64,000 nucleotides of DNA, from the NCBI GenBank assembly GCA_029582265.1, contig CM055828.1, positions 13,985,777-14,049,776 of the forward strand. The letters run 5' to 3'. Every line of letters starts with the position of its first letter. Positions within the stretch are counted from its first letter, which is position 1. Of the stretch, positions 35,560-48,111 are shown piece by piece. The notes beneath the pieces were generated by a model that did no database searches, was not told where the DNA came from, and saw nothing but the letters and a program-made list of their open reading frames with translations. Made by a program: the position numbers and the translations under genes. The stretch comes from Zoroaster sp. YZ-2022 (taxonomy: Eukaryota; Echinodermata; Asteroidea; Forcipulatida; Zoroasteridae).

Positions 35560-36680
35560 TTTAACCCCAACTCCCTAGGCCCATTTGCTTAGACATAACC
35601 CGAATCCTCCAAAATCCTTCAATAGTACAGTGTTAAAACCTCATATGCCCTGAATCCTTCAAAATCCTCCAGTTTTTGGTACTTTGTGCCACTTGCCTGA
35701 ATCCTCCAAAATCCTCCAGTGACAGGTTTAGGTAATGGAATTGTTGGGTATGGTGCTGGTGGAAGAAATTATTTTTACTGGATGTTTATGTTTTGGAGGC
35801 CACTCCCAATCACTAAATCTAACCCTTGACCCTTTAACCACTGTAAATATATGCATATGAAAACATGTATACCTGTGTTTTCCTATCTGTTTGTGTACAA
35901 TACTTTATTACTGGAGGGACTGCCTATATGTGGTATGTACAATACTTAGTTTCTGGGGAGACTGCCTATATGTGTTGTGTACAATACTCAGTTGCTGGGG
36001 GGACTGCCACTGCCACTGCCATTAGAATACAGACTATGTACCACAGGTCTTTCTAATCTGTCATCATGTACATGGCCCAGAGCCAGGGACCTTCCCAATA
36101 AACAGTGTCCACTGACCCAAGCATGAACTTTGCAATACCTACATGTAAAACAAACCTGTACATACGCACACATGATGTGGGCGTATAGTAAACAAAGGAC
36201 CACTACCATTGATATGCACATTATACATGGATCTTTGTGACCAGCATTGGAATACATAATACAGACTATGTATGTGTTTCTAATCTGTCATCACGTACAT
36301 GGCCCGGGCCAGGGACTGTCCCTGCATGGAGCAATGAAAAGTGTCCACTGATTTAAGCATGAACCTTGCAATACCTATATGTAAAATAAACCTGTACATG
36401 TATGTATTAAAATAAGCAAATAATCACAACCGCCCTGAATCCTTCAAAATCCTTCACCGCTGCAAAGTTCACATAACCTCAATCCTCCATTTTCATCCAG
36501 TGTCAAAAATAGCCTGATAACCTCAATCCTCCAGAATCCACCAAGCAAATAATCACAACCGCCCTGAATCCTTCAAAATCCTTCACCGCTGCAAAGTCCA
36601 CATAACCTCAATCCTTCAAAATCCTTCACTTTGGCAAAGAGGATTTTGGAGGATTTGGGATGGTTAGGTTCCTCCATGGT
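35560..36680. repeat. Repeat block rich in AATCCTTCAAAATCC motifs
   Basis: GAATCCTCCAAAATCCTTCA-type phrases occur at least ten times between 35590 and 36630, with one inverted run (AGGATTTTGGAGGATTTGGG, 36641-36660). Inside are three 40-bp tandem units (GTACAATACTTAGTTTCTGG, 35895-36010), a ~200-bp duplication (36047-36170 and 36250-36400) and a ~125-bp duplication (36413 and 36540, AATAATCACAACCGCCCTG). Possibly one foldback element with repetitive ends. Confidence 0.65.
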
Positions 36681-37218
36681 TAGGGTTAATGTACATTTCT
36701 CACACAGTGTATTAAACCTTTAAGAGATTCTTATCCACACAGTTTCTTTCAGTCAAATTTTGAAACCAAAACAAAAATTATCATTTATATTGTTTGATTC
36801 TTTGTTAATTAAGCTAATTAATACATGTATGATCATTAATTAACATTCTTCAGTTTTTCTAAGGCTTTCTTAAAGGGAGTACTTTAAATGCCCTATACAA
36901 TTGTGAGCAATTTTTATAAAACAAGATGAAATATTTCCATTATTTCCTCATTATGCTAATTAACACGTTAATGAATGCCAAGTCATTACAAATTAATTAA
37001 AATTAATTGATCTTTGAATTAATTTGTGTCTAGCTAATCCTTTTTTCACTTCTTAAACACTTCAGCAGTCATAAAAGTTTTAAAAATGTATCTTTTTCTG
37101 CATTTGGCTACATTGGGGAGAGGGTGTGCCCTGTGTTCGTTAAGTCTTAAGGCATATTTAAAAAAATCTTAACTAACCCTTGTATACATGAAGTCTCCAA
37201 AATGCCACAAAAACTGCT
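36681..37218. other. SETD2: Intron 14, distal AT-rich part
   Basis: Very AT-rich with ATTAATTAA-type runs; nothing recognised. Confidence 0.4.
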
Positions 37219-37362
37219 AAGGACGATCAGCATACTGATCGAAACGTCGAGTTGTACCTCCAGTTCTTTTCAGAACTAATTACTACTCAATTGAGCATTT
37301 CACATGGTGTCACCGCAGTTACTCTTACTTATCCTCCTCACCATGCAAAGCTACAAGTTCTA
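37219..37362. mobile_element. Foldback family, single-arm copy
   Basis: Matches the right arm and tail of 9385-9530 (AAACGTCGAGTTGTACC, CATGCAAAGCTACAAGTT) but has no left arm. Confidence 0.8.
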
Positions 37363-37514
37363 CATATAGCATGTTTTTTGCAGAAGATTTCAACATATAG
37401 AAAACATTTAAGTTTTAGTCTACTTGTGAAGTGATATCACTATTGAACTTGTATTTTTATTTTGATAAATTTACATTAATTAGTATCATTGGATTAAATT
37501 TTCCTAACAAAAAG

Positions 37515-37669
37515 GCACAACAAATACAGCAACACCTCAATCAAGGTATATCAACTTCTCAGGGTATTCCATCCCCACCATCCAAGCCTAAGTCACAACA
37601 GCTACCCCCTAATTGGAGAACAGCTAGGGACCAGGAGGGAAAGATCTACTACTATCATGCTGTTACAAG
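37515..37669 (+). CDS. SETD2: SETD2 exon 15: first half of WW domain
   Basis: The exon codes a short Gln-rich piece, then QLPPNWRTARDQEG and KIYYYHAVTR, the first tryptophan and the YYY core of a WW domain, a module that binds proline-rich partners. Donor GTATGT, phase 2 (AG|G). The acceptor is uncertain: AG at 37514 or AG at 37529 (exon start 37515 or 37530) are both in phase. A CCTAAC branch-like sequence at 37503-37508 lies too close to the first AG and 22 bases from the second, which slightly favours 37530. Confidence 0.93.
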
Positions 37670-38029
37670 GTATGTTATAGGATCACTGTCTTGCTGATAA
37701 CTCATCAAATGATACAGTTCAAAGTAGACTTTAAATATGTTATTCTGTCATATACACTTTTGGTATTACAAGTGAAAGTTTCAGCTCCTTTCATTGTGTT
37801 AACACGAAAATAGTCAAAATGAATTGTTGGTTTTCATTCTAACTTGGAATTTCTGTCATTGGATGACAGAAACTTATTTTGGAAATTATTTCACTTTACT
37901 AAAATGATAGCATCTGAGGCAGAAATATTTCAAGGGATGTTGATACATTCATCAATTTTGTTTACATCAATTAAGTTTTATGTAAAAACTGGGACCATTT
38001 TTTAAAACATTCTTTGAGGTTACTAATAG

Positions 38030-41000
38030 TGTATAGTGGCCTGAGGCATATTGCTTCAGTTGAACTAATAGTGTACAGTGGCTTGAGGCATATTGCTTTA
38101 ATTGAAAGTGTCTAGTGGTTTGAGGCATATTGCTTCAAATGAACTAATAGTGTACAGTAGTTTGAGGCACATTGCTTCAATTGAAAGAGTATCTAGTGGT
38201 TTGAGGCATAATGCTTCAAATGAACTAATAGTGTACAGTAGTTTGAGGCACATTGCTTCAATTGAAATAGTATCTAGTGGTTTGAGGCATAATGCTTCAA
38301 ATGAACTAATAGTGTACAGTAGTTTGAGGCACATTGTTTCAATTGAAATAGTGTCTAGTGGTTTGAGGCATAATGCTTCAAATGAACTAATAGTGTACAG
38401 TAGTTTGAGGCATATTGTTTCAATTGAAATAGTATCTAGTGGTTTGAGGCATAATGCTTCAAATGAACTAATAGTGTACAGTAGTTTGAGGCATATTGTT
38501 TCAATTGAAATAGTGTCTAGTGGTTTGAGGCATAATGCTTCAAATGAACTAATAGTGTACAGTAGTTTGAGGCATATTGTTTCAATTGAAATAGTGTCTA
38601 GTGGTTTGAGGCATAATGCTTCAAATGAACTAATAGTGTACAGTAGTTTGAGGCACATTGTTTCAATTGAAATAGTGTCTAGTGGTTTGAGGCATAATGC
38701 TTCAAATGAACTAATAGTGTACAGTAGTTTGAGGCACATTGTTTCAATTGAAATAGTGTCTAGTGGTTTGAGGCATAATGCTTCAAATGAACTAATAGTG
38801 TACAGTAGTTTGAGGCATATTGTTTCAATTGAAATAGTATCTAGTGGTTTGAGGCATAATGCTTCAAATGAACTAATAGTGTACAGTAGTTTGAGGCACA
38901 TTGTTTCAATTGAAATAGTGTCTAGTGGTTTGAGGCATAATGCTTCAAATGAACTAATAGTGTACAGTAGTTTGAGGCATATTGTTTCAATTGAAATAGT
39001 GTCTAGTGGTTTGAGGCATAATGCTTCAAATGAACTAATAGTGTACAGTAGTTTGAGGCATATTGTTTCAATTGAAATAGTGTCTAGTGGTTTGAGGCAT
39101 AATGCTTCAAATGAACTAATAGTGTACAGTAGTTTGAGGCACATTGTTTCAATTGAAATAGTGTCTAGTGGTTTGAGGCATAATGCTTCAAATGAACTAA
39201 TAGTGTACAGTAGTTTGAGGCATATTGCTTCAATTGAAATAGTGTCTAGTGGTTTGAGGCATAATGCTTCAATTGAAATAGTGGCTTGAGGCATATTGCT
39301 TCAATTGAAATAGTGTATAGTTGATTGAGGCATTGGTTCAAATGAACTAATAGTGTACAGTAGTTTGAGGCATATTGTTTCAATTGAAATAGTGTCTAGT
39401 GGTTTGAGGCATAATGCTTCAAATGAACTAATAGTGTACAGTAGTTTGAGGCACATTGTTTCAATTGAAATAGTGTCTAGTGGTTTGAGGCATATTGCCT
39501 CAAATGAACTAATAATGTACAGTAGTTTGAGGCACATTGTTTCAATTGAAATAGTGGCTTGAGGCATATTGCTTCAAATGAACTAATAGTGTACAGTAGT
39601 TTGAGACACATTGTTTCAATTGAAATAGTGTCTAGTGGTTTGAGGCATATTGCCTCAAATGAACTAATAATGTACAGTAGTTTGAGGCACATTGTTTCAA
39701 TTGAAATAGTGTCTAGTGGCTTGAGGCATAATGCTTCAAATGAACTAATAGTGTACAGTAGTTTGAGGCATATTGTTTCAATTGAAATAGTGTATAGTGG
39801 TTTGAGGCATATTGCTTCAAATGAACTAATAGTTTACAGTAGTTTGAGGCATATTGCTTCAATTGAAATAGTGGCTTGAGGCATATTGCTTCAAATGAAT
39901 TAATAGTGTACAGTCGCTTGAGGCATATTGCTTCAATTGAAATAGTGTCTAGTGGTTTGAGGCATATTGCTTCAAATGAACTAATAGTTTACAGTAGTTT
40001 GAGGCATATTGCTTCAATTGAAATAGTGTCTAGTGGTTTGAGGCATAATGCTTCAAATGAACTAATAGTGTACAGTAGTTTGAGGCACATTGTTTCAATT
40101 GAAATAGTGTCTAGTGGTTTGAGGCATATTGCTTCAAATGAACTAATAGTTTACAGTAGTTTGAGGCACATTGTTTCAATTGAAATAGTGTCTAGTGGTT
40201 TGAGGCATAATGCTTCAAATGAACTAATAGTGTACAGTGGCTTGAGGCATATTGCTTCAGTTGAAATAGTGTCTAGTGGCTTGAGGCATAATGCTTCAAA
40301 TGAACTAATAGTGTACAGTGGCTTGAGGCATATTGCTTCAATTGAAATAGTGTCTAGTGGCTTGAGGCATATTGGTTCGGTTGAACTAACAGTGTATAGT
40401 GGCTTGAGGCATATTGGTTCAAATGAACTAATAGTGCATAGTGGCTTGAGGCATATTGCTTCAATTGAAATAGTGTCTAGTGGCTTGAGGCATATTGCTT
40501 CAATTGAAATAGTGTCTAGTGGTTTGAGGCATATTGCTTCAATTGAAATAGTGTATAGTGGCTTGAGGCATATTGGTTCGGTTGAAATAGTGTCTAGTGG
40601 CTTGAGGCATATTTTCTCAATTGAAATAGTGTATAGTGGCTTTAGGCATATTGGTTCAAATGAACTAATAGTGCATAGTGGCTTGAGGCATATTGCTTCA
40701 ATTGAAATAGTGTCTAGTGGCTTGAGGCATATTGCTTCAATTGAAATAGTGTCTAGTGGTTTGAGGCATAATGCTTCAAATGAACTAATAGTGTACAGTG
40801 GCTTGAGGCATATTGCTTCAATTGAAATAGTGTCTAGTGGCTTGAGGCATATTGCTTCAATTGAAATAGTGTCTAGTGGCTTGAGGCATATTGCTTCAAT
40901 TGAAATAGTATCTAGTGGTTTGAGGCATATTGCTTCAAATGAACTAATAGTGCATAGTGGCTTGAGGCATATTGCTTCAATTGAAATAGTGTCTAGTGGC

Positions 41001-41850
41001 TTGAGGCATATTGCTTCAATTGAAATAGTGTCTAGTGGCTTGAGGCATATTGGTTCAGTTGAAATAGTGTCTAGTGGCTTGAGGCATATTGGTTCAAATG
41101 AACTAATAGTGCATAGTGGCTTGAGGCATATTGCTTCAATTGAAATAGTGTCTAGTGGCTTGAGGCATATTGCTTCAAATGAACTAATAGTGTACAGTGG
41201 CTTGTGGCATATTGCTTCAATTGAAATAGTGTATAGTGGCTTGAGGCATATTGGTTCGGTTGAACTAACAGTGTATAGTGGCTTGAGGCATATTGCTTCA
41301 GTTGAAATAGTGTCTAGTGGCTAGAGGCATATTGGTTCAAATGAACTAATAGTGCATAGTGGCTTGAGGCATATTGCTTCAATTGAAATAGTGTCTAGTG
41401 GCTTGAGGCATATTGCTTCAAATGAACTAATAGTGTACAGTGGCTTGTGGCATATTGCTTCAATTGAAATAGTGTATAGTGGCTTGAGGCATATTGGTTC
41501 GGTTGAACTAACAGTGTATAGTGGCTTGAGGCATATTGCTTCAGTTGAAATAGTATCTAGTGGTTTGAGGCATATTGCTTCAAATGAACTAATAGTGCAT
41601 AGTGGCTTGAGGCATATTGCTTCAATTGAAATAGTGTCTAGTGGCTTGAGGCATATTTCTTCAATTGAAATAGTGTCTAGTGGCTTGAGGCATATTGGTT
41701 CGGTTGAACTAACAGTGTATAGTGGCTTGAGGCATATTGCTTCAGTTGAACTAAGTGTATCATGGCTTGAGGCATGATGCTTCAATTGAAATAGTGTATA
41801 GTAGCTTCAGGAATATTGCTTCAAATGAACTATCTGAAAATGCTTGGCAT
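38030..41850. repeat. 3.8-kb minisatellite of 39- and 42-bp units (81-bp higher-order unit)
   Basis: A 39-bp unit (TTGAGGCATATTGCTTCAAT then TGAAATAGTGTCTAGTGGC) and a 42-bp relative (TTGAGGCATAATGCTTCAAA then TGAACTAATAGTGTACAGTAGT) alternate. From 38100 to about 40240 they form a regular 81-bp higher-order repeat; from about 40240 to 41800 mostly the 39-bp unit, more diverged. Around 95 units in all. Both unit lengths are multiples of three, so 395-482-codon frames stay open on both strands; these are not genes. Lies between the two WW-domain exons of SETD2. Confidence 0.95.
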
Positions 41851-42040
41851 GTACTGTATTTTCATAATTTTGTTTGTAAATAAATTATGAAAAAAACATG
41901 TACTGTGCACAATACTTCATATCAATTCATAAATTTGGTTAATGTGTATGTTGTCATTGTCAATAAAGATGGGAGATTTTGCATTGTGTAAAGTCATTTC
42001 CAACCTGCACTGTATACATGATGGTTTAAATTTACTCTAA
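41850..42040. other. SETD2: Spacer between two intronic arrays
   Basis: AT-rich, no element. Confidence 0.5.
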
Positions 42041-42368
42041 AAAGGTTGATTATTTGATTGATACACTTAGTATTAAAAAGGTTGATTATTTGATTGATAC
42101 ACTTAGTATTAAAAAGGTTGATTATTTGATTGATACACTTAGTATTAAAAATGTTGATTATTTGATTGATACACTTAGTATTAAAAATGTTGATTATTTG
42201 ATTGATACACTTAGTATTAAAAAGGTTGATTATTTGATTGATACACTTAGTATTAAAAAGGTTGATTATTTGATTGATACACTTAGTATTAAAAATGTTG
42301 ATTATTTGATTGATACACTTAGTATTAAAAAGGTTGATTATTTGATTGATACACTTAGTATTAAAAAT
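42041..42368. repeat. 36-bp tandem repeat, about 9 copies
   Basis: Unit contains GGTTGATTATTTGATTGATA and CACTTAGTATTAAAAA; copies differ only by AAGG/AATG. Twelve codons long, so it stays open in one frame. Ends 102 bp before SETD2 exon 16. Confidence 0.95.
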
Positions 42369-42470
42369 TAAATTTGTATTATCCTCAGTAAATGGATGTT
42401 ATATGAAGATACAACCTCAAGATGTGTTGATTATATGAATAATTAAAAGTACTAACCTGTTTTGATTTAG

Positions 42471-42651
42471 GCAAACCCAGTGGGACATGCCTAGTTGGGA
42501 TGGTAATGCGCCTATACTCGGTAGTAATGAAGCTGATATGGACCTAGGTACACCAACATATGATGAGAAATCTAAGAAACGTACAACTACAGCTGCAGCT
42601 GATACATCCAGTCAGCTAGCAAAGCGATGTAAACTGCAGTTCAGATCAAAG
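42471..42651 (+). CDS. SETD2: SETD2 exon 16: second half of WW domain and linker
   Basis: Acceptor TTTGATTTAG, donor GTTAGT. The first base completes Arg, then QTQWDMPSWDG finishes the WW domain with its second tryptophan and proline. EADMDLGTPTYDEKSKK and ADTSSQLAKR follow, both strongly conserved SETD2 anchors, leading to FRSK at the start of the SRI domain. Phase 0 out. Confidence 0.96.
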
Positions 42652-43845
42652 GTTAGTCTTTTTAATATTGATGGCATTCTTCATTCATTTCATTGGAAAG
42701 AATCCAGTTTCTTTAGGGGAACAAAAATATAAAAAAACTTTGTAGGAGCCAAGATGAACAGTTAATATACTTTAGTGTGTCTGTGGGGAAAGAAAATGTG
42801 TCTTGGAGGGCATATGAACCCACGACTGCCTACGTAGTGGGGCATGTCTTTAACTTTCCCTAATGGCAAAAGGCCAGCTAGAGTTGTATATAACAGCGGG
42901 TATTGCAATTTGCATTAACTGATGAAATTATTGGGGATAAAAAACAATATTGATGATTTTTTTTCTCCTTCACTGATGTAGTTGAACTCACTGATTTCAA
43001 GTGTCTGCAGAAAAATATCAAGACTTTCATGATTCCTCAATGCTATGATGTGCAAGGAATGGATAATATGAAAAGTTTCTTACTGCTACAAAGTGTGCCA
43101 GTTGTGTAACAACCTAGTCCATGGCATTGTACTCAAAGAAAAAATGCATTTTGGGCCATTTATAATGTTGTATTCCACAGACTGATACATGGAAGTTCCA
43201 GTGCATCCTGGGGGACTTGCCCCGTGTGTGAGATGTTCTTAACTCAAGCATGTTTAATGCGTACTATGCTGTCATTGCTGCTAACAATTACGAATTGTTC
43301 CAAATTATTACGTATTTAATTAAGAAATACAAAAAAACAAATTCCCTATAGAAAGTTGTGAATTTTAAATTTTCCACCTTAAAAAACCTAATGAAATGAT
43401 AGTCTTAATCGATACCACATTCATGATAATTTTGAATATTTACCGAATTACTGAATATATGTAAATGAGAATTGACACTTGTGCTAGGGAAATTTGGAAA
43501 CACCGAAATATTGCTGAAATTGGTTAACGTAAATATCATCTTCTTAATCTCTGCATGGGTACCAATCGAAAGTATGTCCAGATTATGATGGGTACCTGGG
43601 AATCAGTTCTTAATGCATAAAAGGGTACCAGTGAGTATGCGGTATGAAAATGTGAACTCCCTAAGGGATACACCAGATTGAGCACAGTGTGGATATTTTC
43701 AAGATGTCTACCGAAATGTTGTGATTGATGTGAGCGAGGAAATGCAAGGTTTTTACAATCATTCATCATGACAAAGTGAAACAGAAAAAAAAACCCAGAT
43801 CTACAGTAAGAACTATAGGTATTGAGTTTGTATAAAACAAACTTG
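42652..43845. other. SETD2: Intron 16, proximal part
   Basis: No gene or bounded element recognised. Confidence 0.45.
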
Positions 43846-45980
43846 GGGTGTTCGAGTGTGCATCATATGTGATGACGTCAATACCTAAAGTTGTTAAAAG
43901 ACTAGTTACTTCAGGAGATATGAGTTTTCATAATATATAATTAAAATGACATTTAATGTGCTACATTATATTGAATACATTAACTTTCAGTTCAGTCATC
44001 CCATATAATTTTAAATTCTTCCAACCGTTAGTTCCAGTTCAATCATGTGACGTCATTCATATTTCACTAAAATGTTTAACATGTAAACCCCAGAATGTTT
44101 TTTTTTTTTGAATACCCTTTCAGATTTGTGTCAATTTATAAAGAACTTGAGCTTCCAGTTTAGACCGGAAGTAAGGGTCAATAGTAGGCTTGGGCGACAT
44201 CGATTTTTTTCATCCACGATATATCGTCAAACATATATCGCGATATTCGATAATATCGCGATTATTTTTTATTTTCACACATGAGTGCTTTAGAGCCGGT
44301 AATGACAGGGATGTACCCATCTACAAGCGTCACAATAAATTGCCAGCACTTACCTGAGAGACACGTGCAATTGCGCCGTTCACGAGTGCAACATATGGGG
44401 CGGGTTTTCGATACCCTAACCAGAAACAAAACGGCACAGCTTCGCGAAAATGCGAATGTAACAAGACAATTGTTTTCAGTTTGTGACATGTTCAATCATC
44501 AACGTTTCTCAAAATAGAACTTACTCGTGAGTGCTAGTAACTTGAAAGATATAATGGTATACGAACAATCATTTAATCATGTTTTAACACTTTTTACAAT
44601 CCGCCATCTTGAAACTGAGCGTAACCGATCACAATGTTCGGTTTATGTTTGGTCAGAACCATGATGTCATCGCAGTACAACCAAACTTGCGAAACCGCTT
44701 AACCAATGACCAAAACCCAAACATGTATCTGGTTACGGCCGCAAAAATGCACCATCGCTATTGGCAAATCGTTTGCATAATAATTATGTGGGACGGTTAC
44801 TGCATCGTGCGTCCCAATCAAATCATCAGCCCGAGTTCACGTGATTCGTGTTCCATGCTTAGATTTAATTCATGACTAGATTTTTAAGGTAACGCCCATA
44901 TTCTGCATATATTTAAATATGTATAATTATAATGTATTCGACTGTGGTGCGCCAGCCTAGCCAGAGTCACAGCACAGACAACCATGGATAGACAACCATG
45001 GATAGACAGTGAGACATAAACATTGTCAACACATTGTTGGATCAAATACCCCATTCAATCCCTAACACTTAATCAGTCTGAAGAGATTTCTTTGATTATT
45101 AAACAACACCCTGTCAACACCCTGTCAGGCGGCTCATTTGTGATCTGACAGTCGGTTTACTACAGACGTAGTTCCATTATATTTCTCACGAAAGTTTTTT
45201 CACATGGAATTTCTGACCCAACTGACAATAGAGGATTTTGTTTAATCGCGATGTATTTTTTCTTCACGATAATTTATTTTTCATCGCGATCATTTTTTTT
45301 CATCGCGATACATTTTTTTCATCGCAATCTGTCGATATCTCGATGATTTAAAAAGTTCTCGATATCATAATCGAGTAAAACAAATATCGCGATATTCGAT
45401 ATTATCGTGCCATCACCCAAGCCTAGTCAATAGGGTCATGTCTTTGTATCAAATGTCGAGTCCTCCATGTTCTGTATGAAGGAATCAAGAAATTATCTAT
45501 TGTGGTTCACGAGATATAAAATATATTGTTTTAATTATAATTAATTACATAATAATTCATTAGATGACCTCACCATGACGTCACAACAGTACCTGGAACT
45601 ATATGTTAAGGTCTAACTATTTGTTAAGTTTTAAGGTTCTTTGAACTCTGCAACTATGTTTTGGCTGTACAAATACATTTACAGAACAGTGATTCAGAAT
45701 ATTTCTTCAGTTAAACTTCCATTTTCAACCGGAAGGAGAGGTCAGATTAGGGTAATGTCTGTGAACGAAATGTGGCATAGTTCAAGGTCTTTAAGATGAT
45801 GCAAAGATTGTGAAAAAATCTTCTGTGGTTCATGAGATATGATTTTTTGAAATATTCAACTTCCGGTTTCGACCGGAAGGAGAGGTCAGATTGAGGTCAC
45901 GTCTGGACAAGTCTTATTGAGAAGAAGAAAAAAAAACCTGAACAATAACGAGAGGTGTTCGTGCTGTAGCTCGAACACCT
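43846..45980. mobile_element. TGACGTCA-bearing element with GGTGTTCGAG/CTCGAACACCT ends
   Basis: Left GGGGTGTTCGAG and right CTCGAACACCT are inverted; the right end forms a hairpin with AGGTGTTCG at 45952. TGACGTCA occurs at 43873, 44048 and 45576. CTTCCGGTTT and GACCGGAAG motifs repeat as at 54040-54960. Interrupted by hAT-type element 2. No ORF. Confidence 0.65.
44185..45425. mobile_element. hAT-type element 2 (1,241 bp), non-coding
   Basis: Ends TAGGCTTGGGCGACATCG and inverted CACCCAAGCCTA, flanked by GTCAATAG on both sides (44177-44184, 45426-45433). Same subterminal ATATCGCGA repeats and a shared interior stretch (GTGCTTTAGAGC, GATGTACCC) with element 1. It is nested in the element at 43846-45980. 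Confidence 0.92.
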
Positions 45981-46336
45981 AAATACAGTTAGGAGTTTTC
46001 ATTTATTACGACATCACAGAAAGGAAAACAATATGCATTTCGAGCCAATGGCATCAGGCACTTTACCATGATATTTCAAGGCAGTGTAGCCAAACTGGTT
46101 ACCATGCTTGTTGTACGTGTGAGTATATGGAGTACAATGTTGTGGATTATAGCAGGGTGGCAAACTTAGTTTAGTTAATAGACTATTGATAGTATGGATG
46201 ACATACATGTATGTATCTCGAAGGCACTGCATGATGACGCACCGCCTTTTGGCCGAGTGCCACTGTTGTAAAAGTGTAAGTCCAAATAAATAAATAAAAT
46301 AAATAAAATAAAATATAATTTCATCTTCTTTTTCAG
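45981..46336. other. SETD2: Intron 16, distal part with AAAT microsatellite
   Basis: AATAAATAAAATAAATAAAA runs at 46284-46318 just before the polypyrimidine tract of exon 17; otherwise nothing recognised. Confidence 0.5.
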
Positions 46337-46438
46337 ATGTCTCATTATGTGATTAGCTGTTTGAATACCTATCGTAAACCAGACTGTAAGGTTGGACGAA
46401 TCACAAATACAGAGGATTTCAAACACTTGGCTCGAAAG
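46337..46438 (+). CDS. SETD2: SETD2 exon 17: SRI domain, first part
   Basis: 34 codons, MSHYVISCLNTYRKPDC then KVGRITNTEDFKHLARK. This is the SRI (Set2-Rpb1 interacting) domain, which binds the phosphorylated C-terminal repeats of RNA polymerase II and so couples H3K36 methylation to transcription. Acceptor CTTTTTCAG follows an AAAT-type microsatellite; donor GTATGT, phase 0. Confidence 0.97.
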
Positions 46439-46483
46439 GTATGTCTTTAATATTATTAGTTGTCAACATGTTTACCACTGAAG

Positions 46484-46687
46484 GTAAACTAGGTAATGGG
46501 TTAATCATATTAACTAGGTAATGGGTTAATCATATTAACTAGGTAATGGGTTAATCATATTAACTAGGTAATGGGTTAATCATATTAACTAGGTAATGGG
46601 TTAATCATATTAACTAGGTAATGGGTTAATCATATTAACTAGGTAATGGGTTAATCATATTAACTAGGTAATGGATTAATCATATTA
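46484..46687. repeat. 25-bp tandem repeat, about 8 copies
   Basis: Unit AACTAGGTAATGGGTTAATC plus ATATT, almost identical copies, starting 46 bp downstream of the exon 17 donor. Confidence 0.95.
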
Positions 46688-48111
46688 CCTTAGATAATTG
46701 AACTATACTTTATCACTAAGGATTTTATTGATCAGAAGTCATCTTTAATTTAACTTTTGAAAAACTAATCTTTTATGAATTGCATATCTTGTATTAAACA
46801 GGGAATTCATAAGTGTTTATTGCATGGTCAATATTGTTATCTTATAACAGCAACCTTCACTGCCTAAAATTGATAAATCCCATGTCTTTAAAGAGCAAAT
46901 GTCATTTAGGCCGCTCAATTTTTATTTATTGTTTTACGGATTTCGGTGACATGAATTTTCGGAAAATTGGGGAAAAAATATCACCGTCCCACTTACCAGT
47001 TTTTAAAAATTTTCCTAGAAACAGATTTCCTGAAATTATTATGAAAAACCCATAAAATTTTACATTACAATATTTTCTGAGATTGCAATTGCTGTTGCTG
47101 GCGCTGTGATTTTAACAGCCTGTTTTACAGGTCTTTGCATACATTCCATGTTGGATTACATTGTCGATCTGAGCTAATAAATATGATAATTATGTTTTCA
47201 TTGGCCATCATGGCGAATAATGCAGAATATCTTGGTTCCTTGCTCTATGGTTGCAGTCAGGCTTTAGCTGTTCCCCTCCAGCATTGGTTTGGTTGTGTTG
47301 AGGATCGGTGTTGGCGAAGAACTGCAAAGTAACTTTTTGCAAGTGACACTGAGTGATAAATTAACCACTGGCAACACGATATAAAATATTTAAAAAGTCT
47401 TTGGCTGGTATTTTGTCAAAACTGATTTTAGCCCAGGGAAGTTTATCAACTTCACGTACTTTTAAAAATGGATTTAACATTTTTTTTTTTTTAAAGTTGA
47501 TTATATGCTAGTGACTATCGTTGGTAGTCTGCTGTTTTTGGCTGAAAAGTTGCAACCTCCAAACTTTCAACAAAATTTATTTTTGTATAATTATAGCCAA
47601 GGACGCATGTACATATGTTTTAATCATGATGCAATAAAACAATACAATTGAATTAGTCAAATGTTTTTATTGGTTTATATTATTAAGGTATAAAACAACT
47701 GTTTTTTTCTACCTGATGGGTTTCGGCAAAGGGATTTTGTTTTTTGTACCTGAAGGGTGGCAGCAAAGGGGATTTTTATTATAATTTTTTTCCTGCTTGG
47801 CGACTCTTCTCAGCACCTGAAAAATCTGTAAACCAAGTAATAAAATTAGAGTGGCCTAAAGGTAGTTAAGTGCAACTTTGTTTAAATTAAGTTTGTTATT
47901 GTCTATTATACATCCATCACTCAGTTTTCTAACATTTTAATACCATCCAACATTGTGTCCGTTATTGTCTTATGAACAATACAATTAGGAAATGAAATTT
48001 ATTTGTAATGTGCAGCACTGATGATTGTTACTGTGAAAAGGTATTTCCTTTTTGTGTATGAAATATTTAGAAATAAGACATTGTAAACACTATACCACTG
48101 TCTTTATGCAG
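46688..48111. other. SETD2: Intron 17, distal part
   Basis: No gene. Two similar phrases (CTGATGGGTTTCGGCAAAGG at 47713 and CTGAAGGGTGGCAGCAAAGG at 47750) form a short imperfect tandem duplication. Otherwise unassigned. Confidence 0.45.

Noticed and set aside
38098..39294. 398-codon minus and 395/482-codon plus frames in the satellite
   Set aside because: Repeat units of 39 and 42 bp are multiples of three, so frames stay open on both strands by construction.
38030..42368. CRISPR-like array
   Set aside because: No unique spacers; head-to-tail minisatellites in a eukaryotic intron.
42054..42371. 105-codon frame of 12-residue repeats
   Set aside because: Product of the 36-bp tandem array in a SETD2 intron; no splice or start context.
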